This document shows positions 24,609-32,975 of a stretch of 60,993 nt of DNA, in pieces. The first letter of the stretch is position 1. Each line of letters opens with the position of its first letter. Origin of the DNA: Butyricicoccus sp. (GTDB lineage Bacteria > Bacillota > Clostridia > Oscillospirales > Butyricicoccaceae); the NCBI GenBank assembly GCA_020025755.1, contig JAHHRO010000005.1, positions 1 through 60,993 of the forward strand. Direction: 5' to 3'. The notes under the pieces were generated by a model, which was not told the origin of the DNA, did not search any database, and saw nothing but the letters and a program-made list of their open reading frames with translations. The position numbers and the translations under genes were made by a program.

Positions 24609-24637
24609 ATTTTACCAGCATCGTGCATGCTTGACAA
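24609..24637 (-). promoter_or_regulatory. sigma-A promoter of the yihY-like gene
   Basis: Minus-strand TTGTCA (24632-24637), 17-bp spacer, TAAAAT (24609-24614). Predicted transcription start near 24602 gives a leader of about 22 nt. Confidence 0.65.
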
Positions 24638-24658
24638 GGCATATCCCGTCGAGTCTAT

Positions 24659-24687
24659 TTGACTTGTCTCCTACTCTATGTTAGGAT
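24659..24687 (+). promoter_or_regulatory. promoter of the SLOG-family gene
   Basis: TTGACT (24659-24664), 17-bp spacer, TAGGAT (24682-24687). Confidence 0.5.
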
Positions 24688-24727
24688 AATACTACCGAAC
24701 AAAATTTCGATTTCAGGAGGCAGTGCC

Positions 24728-25252
24728 ATGCTCCCTTGTACACGCGCCCATACCTGCTGCTTTACAGGCAGCCGGCCGGAAAAACTCGGCTTTGACTGGC
24801 AGTCTCAGCCATACCTGTTCGATATGCTGCGCCGCGATCTGTCTGCTGCGATCGTCCGCGCCATTGAGCAGGGGTACACACACTTTATCACAGGAATGAG
24901 TCAAGGATTCGACTTGTGGGCTGCCCGTGAAGTGCTCAATCTGCAATATGATTATCCACAGATCGAGCTGATCTGCGCCCTTCCCTTTGACGGCATGGAA
25001 CAGAACTGGCCTGACTACTGGAAGCTCCTGTTCCATCAGGCACAGTCCGGAAACCTCACCTGCACCATTGCCCCATCGTACTACACCGGCTGCTACCTCG
25101 CACGGGATCGTTTTATGGTAGAGCAGTCCAGCCGCGTCATCTGCTGGTATAACGGCACCAAGGGCGGCACTCGGTATACCCATGATTATGCCAAACGGAA
25201 GGGCTGCCAGATCGAAAATATATATCGCAGCGATATATTTATATCACTCTGA
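24728..25252 (+). CDS. SLOG-family (DUF1273/YpsA-like) protein
   Basis: A 174-residue protein with the SLOG Rossmann-like pattern: CCFTGSRPEKLGF at the N-terminus, THFITGMSQGFDLWAARE near residue 58-76, a strand ELICALPFDG and SSRVICWYNGTKGGTRYT near the end. SLOG proteins bind nucleotides or nucleotide-like ligands; YpsA-type members have been linked to cell division and NAD-related signalling, but the ligand is not known here. AGGAGGC precedes ATG 24728. Alone between a promoter and a strong terminator. Confidence 0.82.
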   Translation: MLPCTRAHTCCFTGSRPEKLGFDWQSQPYLFDMLRRDLSAAIVRAIEQGYTHFITGMSQGFDLWAAREVLNLQYDYPQIELICALPFDGMEQNWPDYWKLLFHQAQSGNLTCTIAPSYYTGCYLARDRFMVEQSSRVICWYNGTKGGTRYTHDYAKRKGCQIENIYRSDIFISL

Positions 25253-25253
25253 T

Positions 25254-25294
25254 AAAAAAACGAGAGACCGCACGCGCGGTCTCTCGTTTTTTTT
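25254..25294. terminator. strong bidirectional terminator
   Basis: Stem ACGAGAGACCGC (25260-25271) with GCGGTCTCTCGT (25276-25287) and loop ACGC, flanked by seven A on the left and eight T on the right. It serves the convergent SLOG and serine hydrolase genes. Confidence 0.9.
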
Positions 25295-25302
25295 CATATA
25301 TC

Positions 25303-27360
25303 CTATGCAAAATCCAGATCGAAGCGTGTACCTGCCGGTGCTGCAAAATACAGATATCCGTCCTTTTGCAGGGTCACGGTGTTCTTTCCGGTCACTGCAC
25401 TTTGACCGATGCCCATGCCCTGTGCATCATATGCCGCAAAACCGCTTTTCTCCGGCATGGTAACGGTCATCGTCTTACCGTCCAAGGCTTCTCCGACATG
25501 GAACCATCTGCCATAGCCATTTTCCGGAATGGTCAAATGTGCATGCGTACCGCCTGCATACAGGGTCGGAACCTTCGTGCTGTCGATATACAGGGCATCG
25601 TTGGCACGCATATATTCCACGCCATCTTCCATAAAGAATACATAGTCCATCTGATCGCGTCCTGCCATCATGGGGATCTCGATCACAGCCTGAGCCGTAT
25701 TGGCATCTATGATCTTGTTTCCTGCGAGATAACCGCCCAGTGCATCATCTGTGGCGATCCCTGCCATTGGAAGGATGGATAACCCTTCCGCATTGTATGC
25801 AGCATTGACTTGCAGGTATGCCTTTCCGTTTCTCGCCTGCCATGCCGCCTTGGCGTCCTCCGGCATGGGATACACTTCCAGCTTCTGTGCTGCATAGGTC
25901 TGGCTGTACTGCTCTCCTACCCCAGACAGAACCGCACGCGCCTCAGCTGTCAGATAAATTTTATCTTTCTGCTTTTGGAATGTATAGCGTGTCAGTCCCG
26001 TCTTGTCGCAGAATGTTCCATCTCCAACATACATAAGAACTTCCTTTGCACTTGGGTCGTAGGCATTGACTATGTTGAGCGCACCCTCTTTGTCCAAAGA
26101 TACGCGGTACAAGATTCCCATACCCGCATATTGACCTTCATACGGAGAGAAATCCTGATCGAGTGGCTTTGCCTCTGGTGTCTCAATGGGCGCAGGCGAC
26201 TGGATTTCCTGAATCTTACCGCTCTTTTTCAGCTGCTCCAAAACAAGCTGGGTCGCGATCATGCTGTTATAGGTACTGCTTCCGCCCGAACTCAACACAG
26301 CTGCGCTGATCTTCTGTTCTGGTATTACAATGAGCTGTGCGTGCATTTGAAGGGTATCGCCGCCCTTGGCCACTGCCTGTATGCCATAGGTATCAAAAGG
26401 TGTTGTCTGTACACTGTCCCAACCAAGACCGTATCCAACCGCATTTGGTGCATCGGGGAGCCATTGTCCCCTGCTGTACTCCTTTTCCATAGTCGCCTTG
26501 CGTGCGGACGCGGAAAGTACCTTGCTTTCCCCTGTAAACGCCTGCCCAAGTCGGCATAGATCTTCGGCTGTGGAATAGATCCCTCCGGTTCCAATGACAC
26601 TGACGACCTCCGTGGGCATTTCCTGCTGTGGATTCATCATATCATAGCCGCGCGCGATTTCTTTGTGATCGAAACGATCCTGCGGCGTATAGGTATGCTC
26701 CATACCCAGCGGCTTTGTCAGGTGTTCATGAAGATATGCGGTAAATGTCTGCCCGGAAACACGCTCGACGATCATTTCTGCCAGTGTGAACCCATCGTTG
26801 CAGTAGACGGAAAATGCTCCCGGCTCTGCTTTGAGACGCTGTGTTTTGAGATCCTCCAGAAGGGAAGTATAACCCTCTCGGTTATCAGTATCCTCCAACA
26901 GGAAGCCATTGTTGAAGGTACTGCCCATAAGCCCTGATGAATGATTGAGCAGCATGCGCACCGTGATCTTGCGATAACGCTCGTCTGCCATTTTGAAATC
27001 TGGCAGATAGGTGATAACCGGTTCGTCCAGCTTAACTTTCCCGTCATCCACAAGCTGCATGATTGCCGCTGTGGTGAACAGCTTGCTTGCCGAACCAATG
27101 CCATAGAGCGTATCTTTCGTCAGGGCACGGTTTTCCTGCCTACTGTACACGCCAGCCTGTCCGCTCTCTGTGATGGCTCCATCCTGCATCACCGCATACT
27201 GCACGCTGGTCACACCGTACTTTTCCACAAGGGTCTGTGCACGCTGCTGTGCTGTGACACTTGGCTCTGTCAGCGGGTTTTCCTCCGCCGCAAACGCCGG
27301 AAAGCTCGGAAGCATCAGCAGTGCACTGAGCATTGCTGAAAACAGTCGTTTGTGTTTCAT
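25303..27360 (-). CDS. exported serine beta-lactamase-like hydrolase
   Basis: A 685-residue protein with a signal peptide (MKHKRLFSAMLSALLMLPSFPAFA) and a class C beta-lactamase/PBP-like domain at about residues 35-390. The catalytic SxxK is in GIGSASKLFTTAAIMQ and the YxN in VYCNDGFTLAEM. HSSGLMGSTF is also typical. The ~290-residue C-terminal part is beta-rich and not recognised. Members include D-aminopeptidases, esterases and penicillin-binding proteins, so substrate is open. The start at 27360 follows AAAGGAT; upstream codons are in the promoter region. Confidence 0.85.
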   Translation of the reverse strand: MKHKRLFSAMLSALLMLPSFPAFAAEENPLTEPSVTAQQRAQTLVEKYGVTSVQYAVMQDGAITESGQAGVYSRQENRALTKDTLYGIGSASKLFTTAAIMQLVDDGKVKLDEPVITYLPDFKMADERYRKITVRMLLNHSSGLMGSTFNNGFLLEDTDNREGYTSLLEDLKTQRLKAEPGAFSVYCNDGFTLAEMIVERVSGQTFTAYLHEHLTKPLGMEHTYTPQDRFDHKEIARGYDMMNPQQEMPTEVVSVIGTGGIYSTAEDLCRLGQAFTGESKVLSASARKATMEKEYSRGQWLPDAPNAVGYGLGWDSVQTTPFDTYGIQAVAKGGDTLQMHAQLIVIPEQKISAAVLSSGGSSTYNSMIATQLVLEQLKKSGKIQEIQSPAPIETPEAKPLDQDFSPYEGQYAGMGILYRVSLDKEGALNIVNAYDPSAKEVLMYVGDGTFCDKTGLTRYTFQKQKDKIYLTAEARAVLSGVGEQYSQTYAAQKLEVYPMPEDAKAAWQARNGKAYLQVNAAYNAEGLSILPMAGIATDDALGGYLAGNKIIDANTAQAVIEIPMMAGRDQMDYVFFMEDGVEYMRANDALYIDSTKVPTLYAGGTHAHLTIPENGYGRWFHVGEALDGKTMTVTMPEKSGFAAYDAQGMGIGQSAVTGKNTVTLQKDGYLYFAAPAGTRFDLDFA

Positions 27361-27402
27361 CTTGTTTATCCTTTCTGGTTTTCGGTAGATCTTATGATTC
27401 AT

Positions 27403-27431
27403 ACGATACACAGTTTCAGTCAGCCTGTCAA
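27403..27431 (-). promoter_or_regulatory. promoter of the serine hydrolase gene
   Basis: Minus-strand TTGACA (27426-27431), 17-bp spacer, TATCGT (27403-27408). Confidence 0.55.
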
Positions 27432-27490
27432 GTATTGGAACAGAAAAGATAGGAAATCTGAGATTTTCAGGGAATCCGTTGGGTTTTCTT

Positions 27491-27745
27491 CTCTGCAAAA
27501 AGATTTGCTTTGGAAAGCAGGGTAACGTGTCGCGCCGGCGACAGCGGCCAAAGGGCTGGAAACCTTGCGGTTTCCCCTGCCCTTTGGAAACTTCCCCATC
27601 CCTCTCCATCCGATTGACCTTTCAGCCGCCGAAAGGGTGTGAAAGTATGAACTTCGCCACAGGCGGGGCTCCGGCAGATCGGATTCTTTCTGCTTCTTGC
27701 CCCAAGGGTGTGAATGTATGAGCTCCGCCGCAGGGTGGGGCTTCT
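27491..27745 (+). repeat. interspersed structured repeat, copy 1 (partial)
   Basis: It shares order and hairpins with copies 2 and 3. H1 is TGTCGC/GCGACA with loop GCCG (27528-27543). H2 is CCAAAGGGC/GCCCTTTGG (27548-27556, 27579-27587) enclosing GGAAACC/GGTTTCC. GTGTGAAAGTATGAACT precedes the small hairpin CGCC-ACA-GGCG (27655-27665). The segment with GTGTGAATGTATGAGCT and CCGCC/GGTGG is repeated at 27707-27738. The second half of the full element is missing. The surrounding 27361-28390 gap has no supportable gene; 27746-27927 shows only a weak AACGCTC/GAGCGTC hairpin. Confidence 0.75.
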
Positions 27746-27927
27746 TCAGCCTTCTTACAAATTGGTACGGTGCACGCTTTTACAGACAATCGACAAGGTA
27801 AGTGCGGCACTTCCCTGACCAGCCCCTCCATGAACGCTCGCTTGAGCGTCGTCCAGCACCCAAATTAGGAGCAATGGACGTTCGAGCGCAGACCGCCAGT
27901 CGAAAGAATCCGCAGCGTTGGAACAGT

Positions 27928-28262
27928 CCGACCAGTGCACACACTGGTCGGCTCGTTCCGGATGCGGTAACGCGGCAAATCCCATAAAACAACGAAAACC
28001 TTCCTGCTAAAACGCAAAGAAGGTTTCCAGTCCTGTATGTGGAATCAACGCACGAACAGGTTTTACGATTGCATCAAGAACAAGCACCAAAAGAGGCTCC
28101 ATAAATCCCGCCGGTGGCGGAGTTCATACATTCGCGCCCTTGGGGCATTGCCATTGTTCATCTGATGGAAGGGAGTGTTGGATTCATAAGGATAAGAACC
28201 GTAAGGTTCTATTCCTTATGCCGCCGTCGCGCGGCCGCGACACGTTACTCTTTGCTTTGAGA
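27928..28262 (-). repeat. interspersed structured repeat, copy 2 (full, inverted)
   Basis: Read on the minus strand it has H1 GTCGCG/CGCGAC with loop GCCG (28226-28241), H2 CATAAGGA/TCCTTATG (28185-28220) enclosing AGAACC/GGTTCT, then CCGCC/GGCGG (28108-28120). A conserved stretch includes GGTGCTTGTT. Then come AAACCTTC/GAAGGTTT (27996-28026) and the end hairpin CCGACCAGT/ACTGGTCGG (27928-27951). It faces copy 1, making an inverted pair. Confidence 0.78.
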
Positions 28263-28326
28263 CAAATTTCTTTTGCAGAAAGGAAAACCGGACGGACATT
28301 CCAAAGTGCTCCCTCTTTCCATAACA

Positions 28327-28361
28327 GAAAAGGCAGTCCCCCAGTGAGACTGCCTTTTTTG
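28327..28361. terminator. terminator at the end of the dhuD-dhuI operon
   Basis: Stem AGGCAGTC (28331-28338) with GACTGCCT (28348-28355), A-rich left flank and T-run on the right, so usable from both strands. Confidence 0.75.
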
Positions 28362-28390
28362 CTTTCTATCTATAATTGATCGCGTATCAA

Positions 28391-29023
28391 TTAGAGAGAC
28401 TTGAGGTAGTTTGCGATCTCATCGTTCTGGCAGTTCGCATAGAAATACTCTGCAAAGTGCTTGCCAGAGATGGTCTCCTTCAGGAACTGCTGATCGATTT
28501 CCTTGAGGATCTGCATGATCGGCTTATGGGTAACGAGCTTGACCTGATCGAGGATCTTCTTATTTCTCTGCTCAGGCTCTCTTCTCTCCTTCGGGTATCC
28601 GCCGCCGAACGGCTCAGAGAACAGCTTTGCAAAGGTATCACGCAGATTGATTTCTGCGCCCCATCCAAAGCCCTGCGCAAACGGCATTGCAATACAGTTG
28701 CCGTCATTCACCTGACCGAACAGGTAAGCGTCCAGACCGTTGGTAATATGGCCGCACAGTACGTTCGGGAAAGAGTTGCATGCGAGCATTGCACCTTGAC
28801 CGGTGCCGCATCCGGTGATTACGAAATCGACCGCGCCGCTCGAGAGCAGGATACTTGCCAGAAGACCGTTCTTTACATAGGTCAGCTGGGTCTCGTCCTC
28901 TGCTGTGTACATGCCATAATTGAATACGATATGGCCTGCCTTTTCTGCCTCTTCCTTCAGGACCTCATAGATCTGCGCGTTCTTTGCTGCCTGAGAATTT
29001 TCGTTGATCAGTGCGATTTTCAT
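28391..29023 (-). CDS. RpiB/LacA/LacB-family uronate isomerase, DhuI-like
   Basis: A 210-residue protein of the RpiB/LacAB sugar-phosphate isomerase family: MKIALINENSQAAKN start, VFNYGMYT, and the anion-binding GCGTGQGAMLACNSFPNVLCG near residue 70-90. It is longer than RpiB and sits with an SDR reductase, an unsaturated glucuronyl hydrolase and PTS genes. That is the setting of streptococcal DhuI, which isomerises 4-deoxy-L-threo-5-hexosulose uronate from glycosaminoglycan breakdown. Family is firm; the specific reaction is inferred from context. Third gene of the minus-strand operon, AGGAAG upstream. Confidence 0.82.
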   Translation of the reverse strand: MKIALINENSQAAKNAQIYEVLKEEAEKAGHIVFNYGMYTAEDETQLTYVKNGLLASILLSSGAVDFVITGCGTGQGAMLACNSFPNVLCGHITNGLDAYLFGQVNDGNCIAMPFAQGFGWGAEINLRDTFAKLFSEPFGGGYPKERREPEQRNKKILDQVKLVTHKPIMQILKEIDQQFLKETISGKHFAEYFYANCQNDEIANYLKSL

Positions 29024-29045
29024 TTTATGTACTTCCTTCCTTTGC

Positions 29046-29849
29046 TTACTCCGGCTGCTTGCCGATATATGCGAGGATACCGCCATCTACATACAGTACA
29101 TGGCCATTTACAAAGTCACTTGCATCACTTGCAAGGAATACTGCCGGACCCATGAGGTCTTCCGGATTGCCCCAGCGTGCAGCCGGAGTCTTTGCAATGA
29201 TGAACTGATCGAACGGATGACGGGAACCGTCCGGCTGGATCTCACGCAGCGGAGCGGTCTGCGGAGTTGCGATGTAGCCAGGTCCAATGCCGTTGCACTG
29301 GATATTATGGCTGCCGAACTCACTGCAGATATTGCGCGTCAGCATCTTGAGACCGCCCTTTGCAGCTGCATAGGCACTTACGGTTTCACGTCCCAGCTCA
29401 GACATCATAGAGCAGATGTTGATGATCTTTCCATGCCCCTTCTGAATCATGCTTGGCAAAACCGCCTTGGACATGATGAACGGACCATTGAGGTCGATAT
29501 CGATGACCTGACGGAAATCCTTTGCACTCATCTCCAGCATTGGCGTACGCTTGATGATGCCTGCATTGTTTACCAGAACGTCGATCACGCCAACTTCCTT
29601 CTCGACCTTTGCGATCAGTTCGTTCACAGCGTCTTCATTGGTAACATCACATACATAGCCATGCGCCTTGATGCCCTCTGCCTCATAAGCAGCCATGCCC
29701 TTTGCGACGAGCTCCTCATTGATATCGTTGAATACGATCGTCGCACCTGCCCTCGCGTATGCGGTTGCGATCGCAAAGCCAATGCCGTAAGATGCACCCG
29801 TGATGAGAGCGATCTTACCGTTCAGGGAAAACTTTTCCATATCAAACAT
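29046..29849 (-). CDS. SDR-family reductase, DhuD/KduD-like
   Basis: A 267-residue short-chain dehydrogenase. It has the NAD(P) motif TGASYGIGFAIA near residue 19, DVLVNNAGI near residue 92, the catalytic Ser in INICSMMSELG and YAAAKGG (YxxxK) near residue 160. In the streptococcal hyaluronate pathway DhuD reduces the DhuI product to 2-keto-3-deoxy-D-gluconate; the gene order here supports the same step. It could otherwise be called gluconate 5-dehydrogenase. GAAAGGA precedes the start; 22 bases separate it from dhuI-like. Confidence 0.85.
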   Translation of the reverse strand: MFDMEKFSLNGKIALITGASYGIGFAIATAYARAGATIVFNDINEELVAKGMAAYEAEGIKAHGYVCDVTNEDAVNELIAKVEKEVGVIDVLVNNAGIIKRTPMLEMSAKDFRQVIDIDLNGPFIMSKAVLPSMIQKGHGKIINICSMMSELGRETVSAYAAAKGGLKMLTRNICSEFGSHNIQCNGIGPGYIATPQTAPLREIQPDGSRHPFDQFIIAKTPAARWGNPEDLMGPAVFLASDASDFVNGHVLYVDGGILAYIGKQPE

Positions 29850-29900
29850 TGTTTGTTCACATTCCTTTCAGACCATGTCTATGATTGCTCTAAAATAAAA

Positions 29901-30875
29901 TCATTTCATTTTCACATCGGGATTGATGAGGTGTACACCAAATCCTGCAATCTCGATATCCAAATAGACAAAGTTTACAAGCTTTGTCTTTTTGTTGCGT
30001 GTAATGCTGGATTCTACAAAATCAATGCCCTTTTTCTCCAGATAATACATCGCCTTTTCCGGATAGGGCGTATAAATGCCGATATGACCATTGCGCCCAC
30101 GGCCGGACGTATTGAGGATCTCAAAGCCCTTGCCGGCAAAGTGTGACTTTGGCTTCTTATAATACTGGAAGCCAAACAGTGTGCAAAGTGTCTGTGCAGT
30201 CTGCAACGCCTGTTCGCAGGAATCCTGATTCACTCCAAGATGGATCAGTTCATATCCGAGCATATCGTGCACTGCCTGTATGCCGGCTTCTGTAATTCGA
30301 TCCCAGTGCTTCTGTGTCAGTGCTTCTTCTGGCAGCATAAAGTTTCCGATTGCAGCCAGAACATTGGGCTGCGAAAGATATGTATGCAGGTTTTCTGCGC
30401 AGATACCGCCCGAAACAACAAAGCGTACCTCCTGATAGGTCTCACGGAACAGGGCAAGAGCCTCTGCACCGCCACTTGTCTCAGCCGGAAAAAAGTGCAG
30501 GCAGTCAACGCCATAAGAAATTGCTGTTTCGATCTCTGTTGCAGTCGAAACACCCGGAAGGATAACCACCTCATGCTCCTTGCACCAGCGGATCACTTCT
30601 TCCTGTAAACCATGGGTCATGATCCATTTCGCGCCCGCGGAGACGAACTTCTCAGCCTCGGCAACGTCTCTGACACCGGCAGCACCAACTGTCATTTCCG
30701 GACATTCCTCTCTGATCCGTCCGATCGCATCCTCAGCGGTTTCTCCCATACAAAGCATTGCCGCAAGATCCGCTTTTAAAAGTGCATGTGCAAGCAGCGC
30801 AGCATCCTCCGGCTCCGTGAACGATAGGGCTGGTATCATACCAATGCCGGAAATTTTCGAGATCAACGCATCCAT
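29901..30875 (-). CDS. KDPG aldolase fused to a VOC (glyoxalase-like) domain
   Basis: A 324-residue protein. Residues 1 to about 200 are a KDPG/KHG aldolase barrel: GIGMIPALSF, MTVGAAGV, GAKWIMTHGL (the usual Schiff-base Lys region is altered; see the Lys in AKWIM), VVILPGVSTATEIETA and LHFFPAETSGG, VSGGI. Residues from about 205 are a VOC-like domain starting YELIHLGVNQDSCEQAL, with NGHIGIYTPYPEKAMYYLEKKG. KDPG aldolase splits 2-keto-3-deoxy-6-phosphogluconate into pyruvate and glyceraldehyde 3-phosphate. The start at 30875 is favoured by an AGAAAGAAGA site and the position of the promoter; ATG 30917 is an alternative. Confidence 0.8.
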   Translation of the reverse strand: MDALISKISGIGMIPALSFTEPEDAALLAHALLKADLAAMLCMGETAEDAIGRIREECPEMTVGAAGVRDVAEAEKFVSAGAKWIMTHGLQEEVIRWCKEHEVVILPGVSTATEIETAISYGVDCLHFFPAETSGGAEALALFRETYQEVRFVVSGGICAENLHTYLSQPNVLAAIGNFMLPEEALTQKHWDRITEAGIQAVHDMLGYELIHLGVNQDSCEQALQTAQTLCTLFGFQYYKKPKSHFAGKGFEILNTSGRGRNGHIGIYTPYPEKAMYYLEKKGIDFVESSITRNKKTKLVNFVYLDIEIAGFGVHLINPDVKMK

Positions 30876-30931
30876 TAACCATATCTTCTTTCTTTTGATG
30901 TATCCATTTGCAATCATGCAAACGCGTCTTA

Positions 30932-30945
30932 GTAAATCGGTTCAC
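30932..30945. promoter_or_regulatory. LacI-type operator 1
   Basis: GTAAATCGGTTCAC, just downstream of the -10 of the leftward uronate operon. It resembles the other three sites with core TAAAYCGGTTTA. Confidence 0.65.
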
Positions 30946-30949
30946 CAAA

Positions 30950-30978
30950 AGTATAATTTAGTAAACCGGTTTTGTCAA
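30950..30978 (-). promoter_or_regulatory. sigma-A promoter of the aldolase-dhuD-dhuI operon
   Basis: Minus-strand TTGACA (30973-30978), 17-bp spacer, TATACT (30950-30955). Operator 2 fills the spacer and operator 1 covers the start site. Confidence 0.75.
30961..30974. promoter_or_regulatory. LacI-type operator 2
   Basis: GTAAACCGGTTTTG, located in the spacer of the leftward promoter. Confidence 0.65.
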
Positions 30979-31084
30979 TAAAAATATTTCATAAATTTCT
31001 TTTTTATCGGAAAATTTGCGTTTTTAGAGGGAAAATAAAATTATTGCACAAATTTTTACATTCATCTTTTAACAATAGTAACAA

Positions 31085-31113
31085 TTGACAATAAAACAGC
31101 AATCCTCTATAAT
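31085..31113 (+). promoter_or_regulatory. consensus sigma-A promoter of the ugl-PTS operon
   Basis: TTGACA (31085-31090), 17-bp spacer, TATAAT (31108-31113): a full consensus match, expected to be very strong when not repressed. Confidence 0.8.
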
Positions 31114-31124
31114 ATGCTCATCTG

Positions 31125-31138
31125 GTAAATCGGTTTAC
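31125..31138. promoter_or_regulatory. LacI-type operator 3
   Basis: GTAAATCGGTTTAC, a near-perfect palindrome about five bases after the predicted transcription start of the ugl operon. Confidence 0.75.
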
Positions 31139-31204
31139 TTTTCGGGTCGCTGTATCCGGTTCCGTCAAGTCATTCCAAACCCTTCAAGAAAAAAGGTGAT
31201 ACTT

Positions 31205-32395
31205 ATGATTAGAACGGTGAACATCGAAGACCTCGCCAAACGCAAGGAATTCCTCGAAACACCACGCATTACAAAGGAAGATGCAACCGCCGCTTTTGAA
31301 CAGTGTATCAAGCAGGTCGAGGCGAATATGGAATACTTCCAAGATAAGTTCCCGTGGCCGGCTACCAAGGAGCTCAAGTATCCGATCATCGAAAATATCG
31401 AATGGACCGATGGCTTCTGGACAGGTATGCTGTGGCTGTGCTACGAGTACACAAAGGACGAAAAATTCCGTGCGCTGGCTGAACGCAATGTAGACAGCTT
31501 CCTGCACCGCGTTGAAAACAAGATCGAACTCGATCACCATGATCTGGGCTTCCTGTACTCGCTGTCCTGTGTCAGCGGCTACAAACTCACCGGAAGCGAA
31601 AAGGCAAAGCGTGCTGCCCTGCTCGCAGCAGACCAGCTGCTCACCCGTTGGCAGGAAAAGGGCGAATTCCTTCAGGCTTGGGGGCCCTTCAACAGCAAAG
31701 AGCATTACCGCTTCATCATCGATTGTATGCTCAATATCCCACTGCTTTACTGGGCGACTTCAGTTTCCGGAGATCCTCACTATGCCGAAATCGCACAAAA
31801 GCACTTTGAGACCAGCTGCAAGTATGTCATCCGCGATGACGCAAGCGCATTTCACACCTTCTATATGAACCCGGAGACTGGCGGTCCCGATCACGGTGCA
31901 ACCCGTCAGGGCTACACCGATGACAGTGCTTGGGCACGCGGTCAGGCTTGGGGCATCTACGGCATCCCACTCAATGTGCGCTACACGCACCAAACCGAGT
32001 ATGCGGAACTGTACCGCGGCATGCTCAACTATTTCCTCAATCGTCTGCCAACAGACAATGTATGCTATTGGGATCTGATCTTTACCGATCAGGACAACCA
32101 GTCCCGTGACTCCAGTGCTGCTGCGATCGCGGTCTGCGGCATCCTCGAAATGGATCGCCATGTGCCGGAAGACTTCGCAGACAGAGAGACCTATCTGGGC
32201 GCAGCATCCAACATGCTTCGTTCGCTCATCAAGAACTACACAAGCCCGACCGTTATCGCCGGCGCACCGATCCTCTATCACGGTGTATACAGCTGGCATT
32301 CCGGCAAGGGCGTGGATGAAGGCAACATCTGGGGCGACTACTTCTATATGGAAGCACTCCTTCGTTACATCAAAGATTGGAATCCTTACTGGTAA
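31205..32395 (+). CDS. unsaturated glucuronyl hydrolase (GH88)
   Basis: A 396-residue GH88 enzyme that removes the 4,5-unsaturated uronic acid from glycosaminoglycan disaccharides left by lyases. DHHDLGFLYSLS and FIIDCMLNIPLLYWA carry the two conserved Asp residues; YTDDSAWARGQAWGIYG and the C-terminal GVDEGNIWGDYFYMEAL are family segments. There is no signal peptide, so it acts in the cytoplasm on PTS-imported sugars. The start at 31205 follows AAAAAGGTG. First gene of the rightward operon. Confidence 0.92.
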   Translation: MIRTVNIEDLAKRKEFLETPRITKEDATAAFEQCIKQVEANMEYFQDKFPWPATKELKYPIIENIEWTDGFWTGMLWLCYEYTKDEKFRALAERNVDSFLHRVENKIELDHHDLGFLYSLSCVSGYKLTGSEKAKRAALLAADQLLTRWQEKGEFLQAWGPFNSKEHYRFIIDCMLNIPLLYWATSVSGDPHYAEIAQKHFETSCKYVIRDDASAFHTFYMNPETGGPDHGATRQGYTDDSAWARGQAWGIYGIPLNVRYTHQTEYAELYRGMLNYFLNRLPTDNVCYWDLIFTDQDNQSRDSSAAAIAVCGILEMDRHVPEDFADRETYLGAASNMLRSLIKNYTSPTVIAGAPILYHGVYSWHSGKGVDEGNIWGDYFYMEALLRYIKDWNPYW

Positions 32396-32432
32396 TAAAA
32401 ACTTTTTTAAATAAGAAAGTGAGAGGTTTATT

Positions 32433-32924
32433 ATGAGCACACCCAACATTATGATGACCCGCATCGATGAACGTCTGGTTCATGGACAGGGGCAGCTGTG
32501 GATCAAGTCCCTTGGTGCAAACACGGTTATCGTAGCGAACGACGCAGCGGCTGAGGACGCCATGTCACAGACTCTGATGAAGACCGGTATCCCGAAGGAA
32601 GTTGCAATGCGCTTCTATCCGGTTCAAAAAGTGATCGACATCATCCACAAGGCAAATCCGGCACAGACCATCTTCATCATCGTTAAGGACTGTGCAGATG
32701 CACTCCGTCTCGTTGCAGGCAATGTACCGATCAAAAAGATCAATATTGGCAACATCCACAACGCAGAGGGCAAGGACAAAGTGACCCGTTCCATCTTCCT
32801 TGGTGCAGACGACAAGGCTGCTCTGCGTGAGATGATCGAAAAGTACGGCATCGAATTTGATACCCAGACCACTCCGAGCGGTGTTGACGGCAGTGTTGAG
32901 GTCAATATCAAGGATTATCTGTAA
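32433..32924 (+). CDS. PTS system EIIB component, mannose/N-acetylgalactosamine family
   Basis: A 163-residue EIIB of the mannose-fructose-sorbose family, starting near MMTRIDERLVHGQGQLWI, where His18 in LVHGQ is the phosphorylation site. It passes phosphate from EIIA to the incoming sugar. Order B-C-D with a glucuronyl hydrolase matches the PTS of streptococcal hyaluronan/chondroitin loci. GAGAGG precedes the start. No EIIA gene is present in the locus. Confidence 0.93.
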   Translation: MSTPNIMMTRIDERLVHGQGQLWIKSLGANTVIVANDAAAEDAMSQTLMKTGIPKEVAMRFYPVQKVIDIIHKANPAQTIFIIVKDCADALRLVAGNVPIKKINIGNIHNAEGKDKVTRSIFLGADDKAALREMIEKYGIEFDTQTTPSGVDGSVEVNIKDYL

Positions 32925-32975
32925 GGGTAAAAAAATCGAATAGAAACACCTTTGGTTTAGAAAGGAAAGTAAAGT

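Noticed and set aside
23735..24637. Longer start for the yihY-like gene at ATG 24637 or 24628
   Set aside because: A 17-bp-spaced sigma-A promoter covers this 5' part; GTG 24580 has a proper binding site.
27479..27721. 80-codon frame beginning MGFLLCKKICFGKQ within repeat copy 1, similar over a few codons to a frame at 60570-60797
   Set aside because: The likeness comes from the shared repeat; copy 2 breaks the frame with a stop, indels are not multiples of three, and base changes keep hairpins rather than codons.
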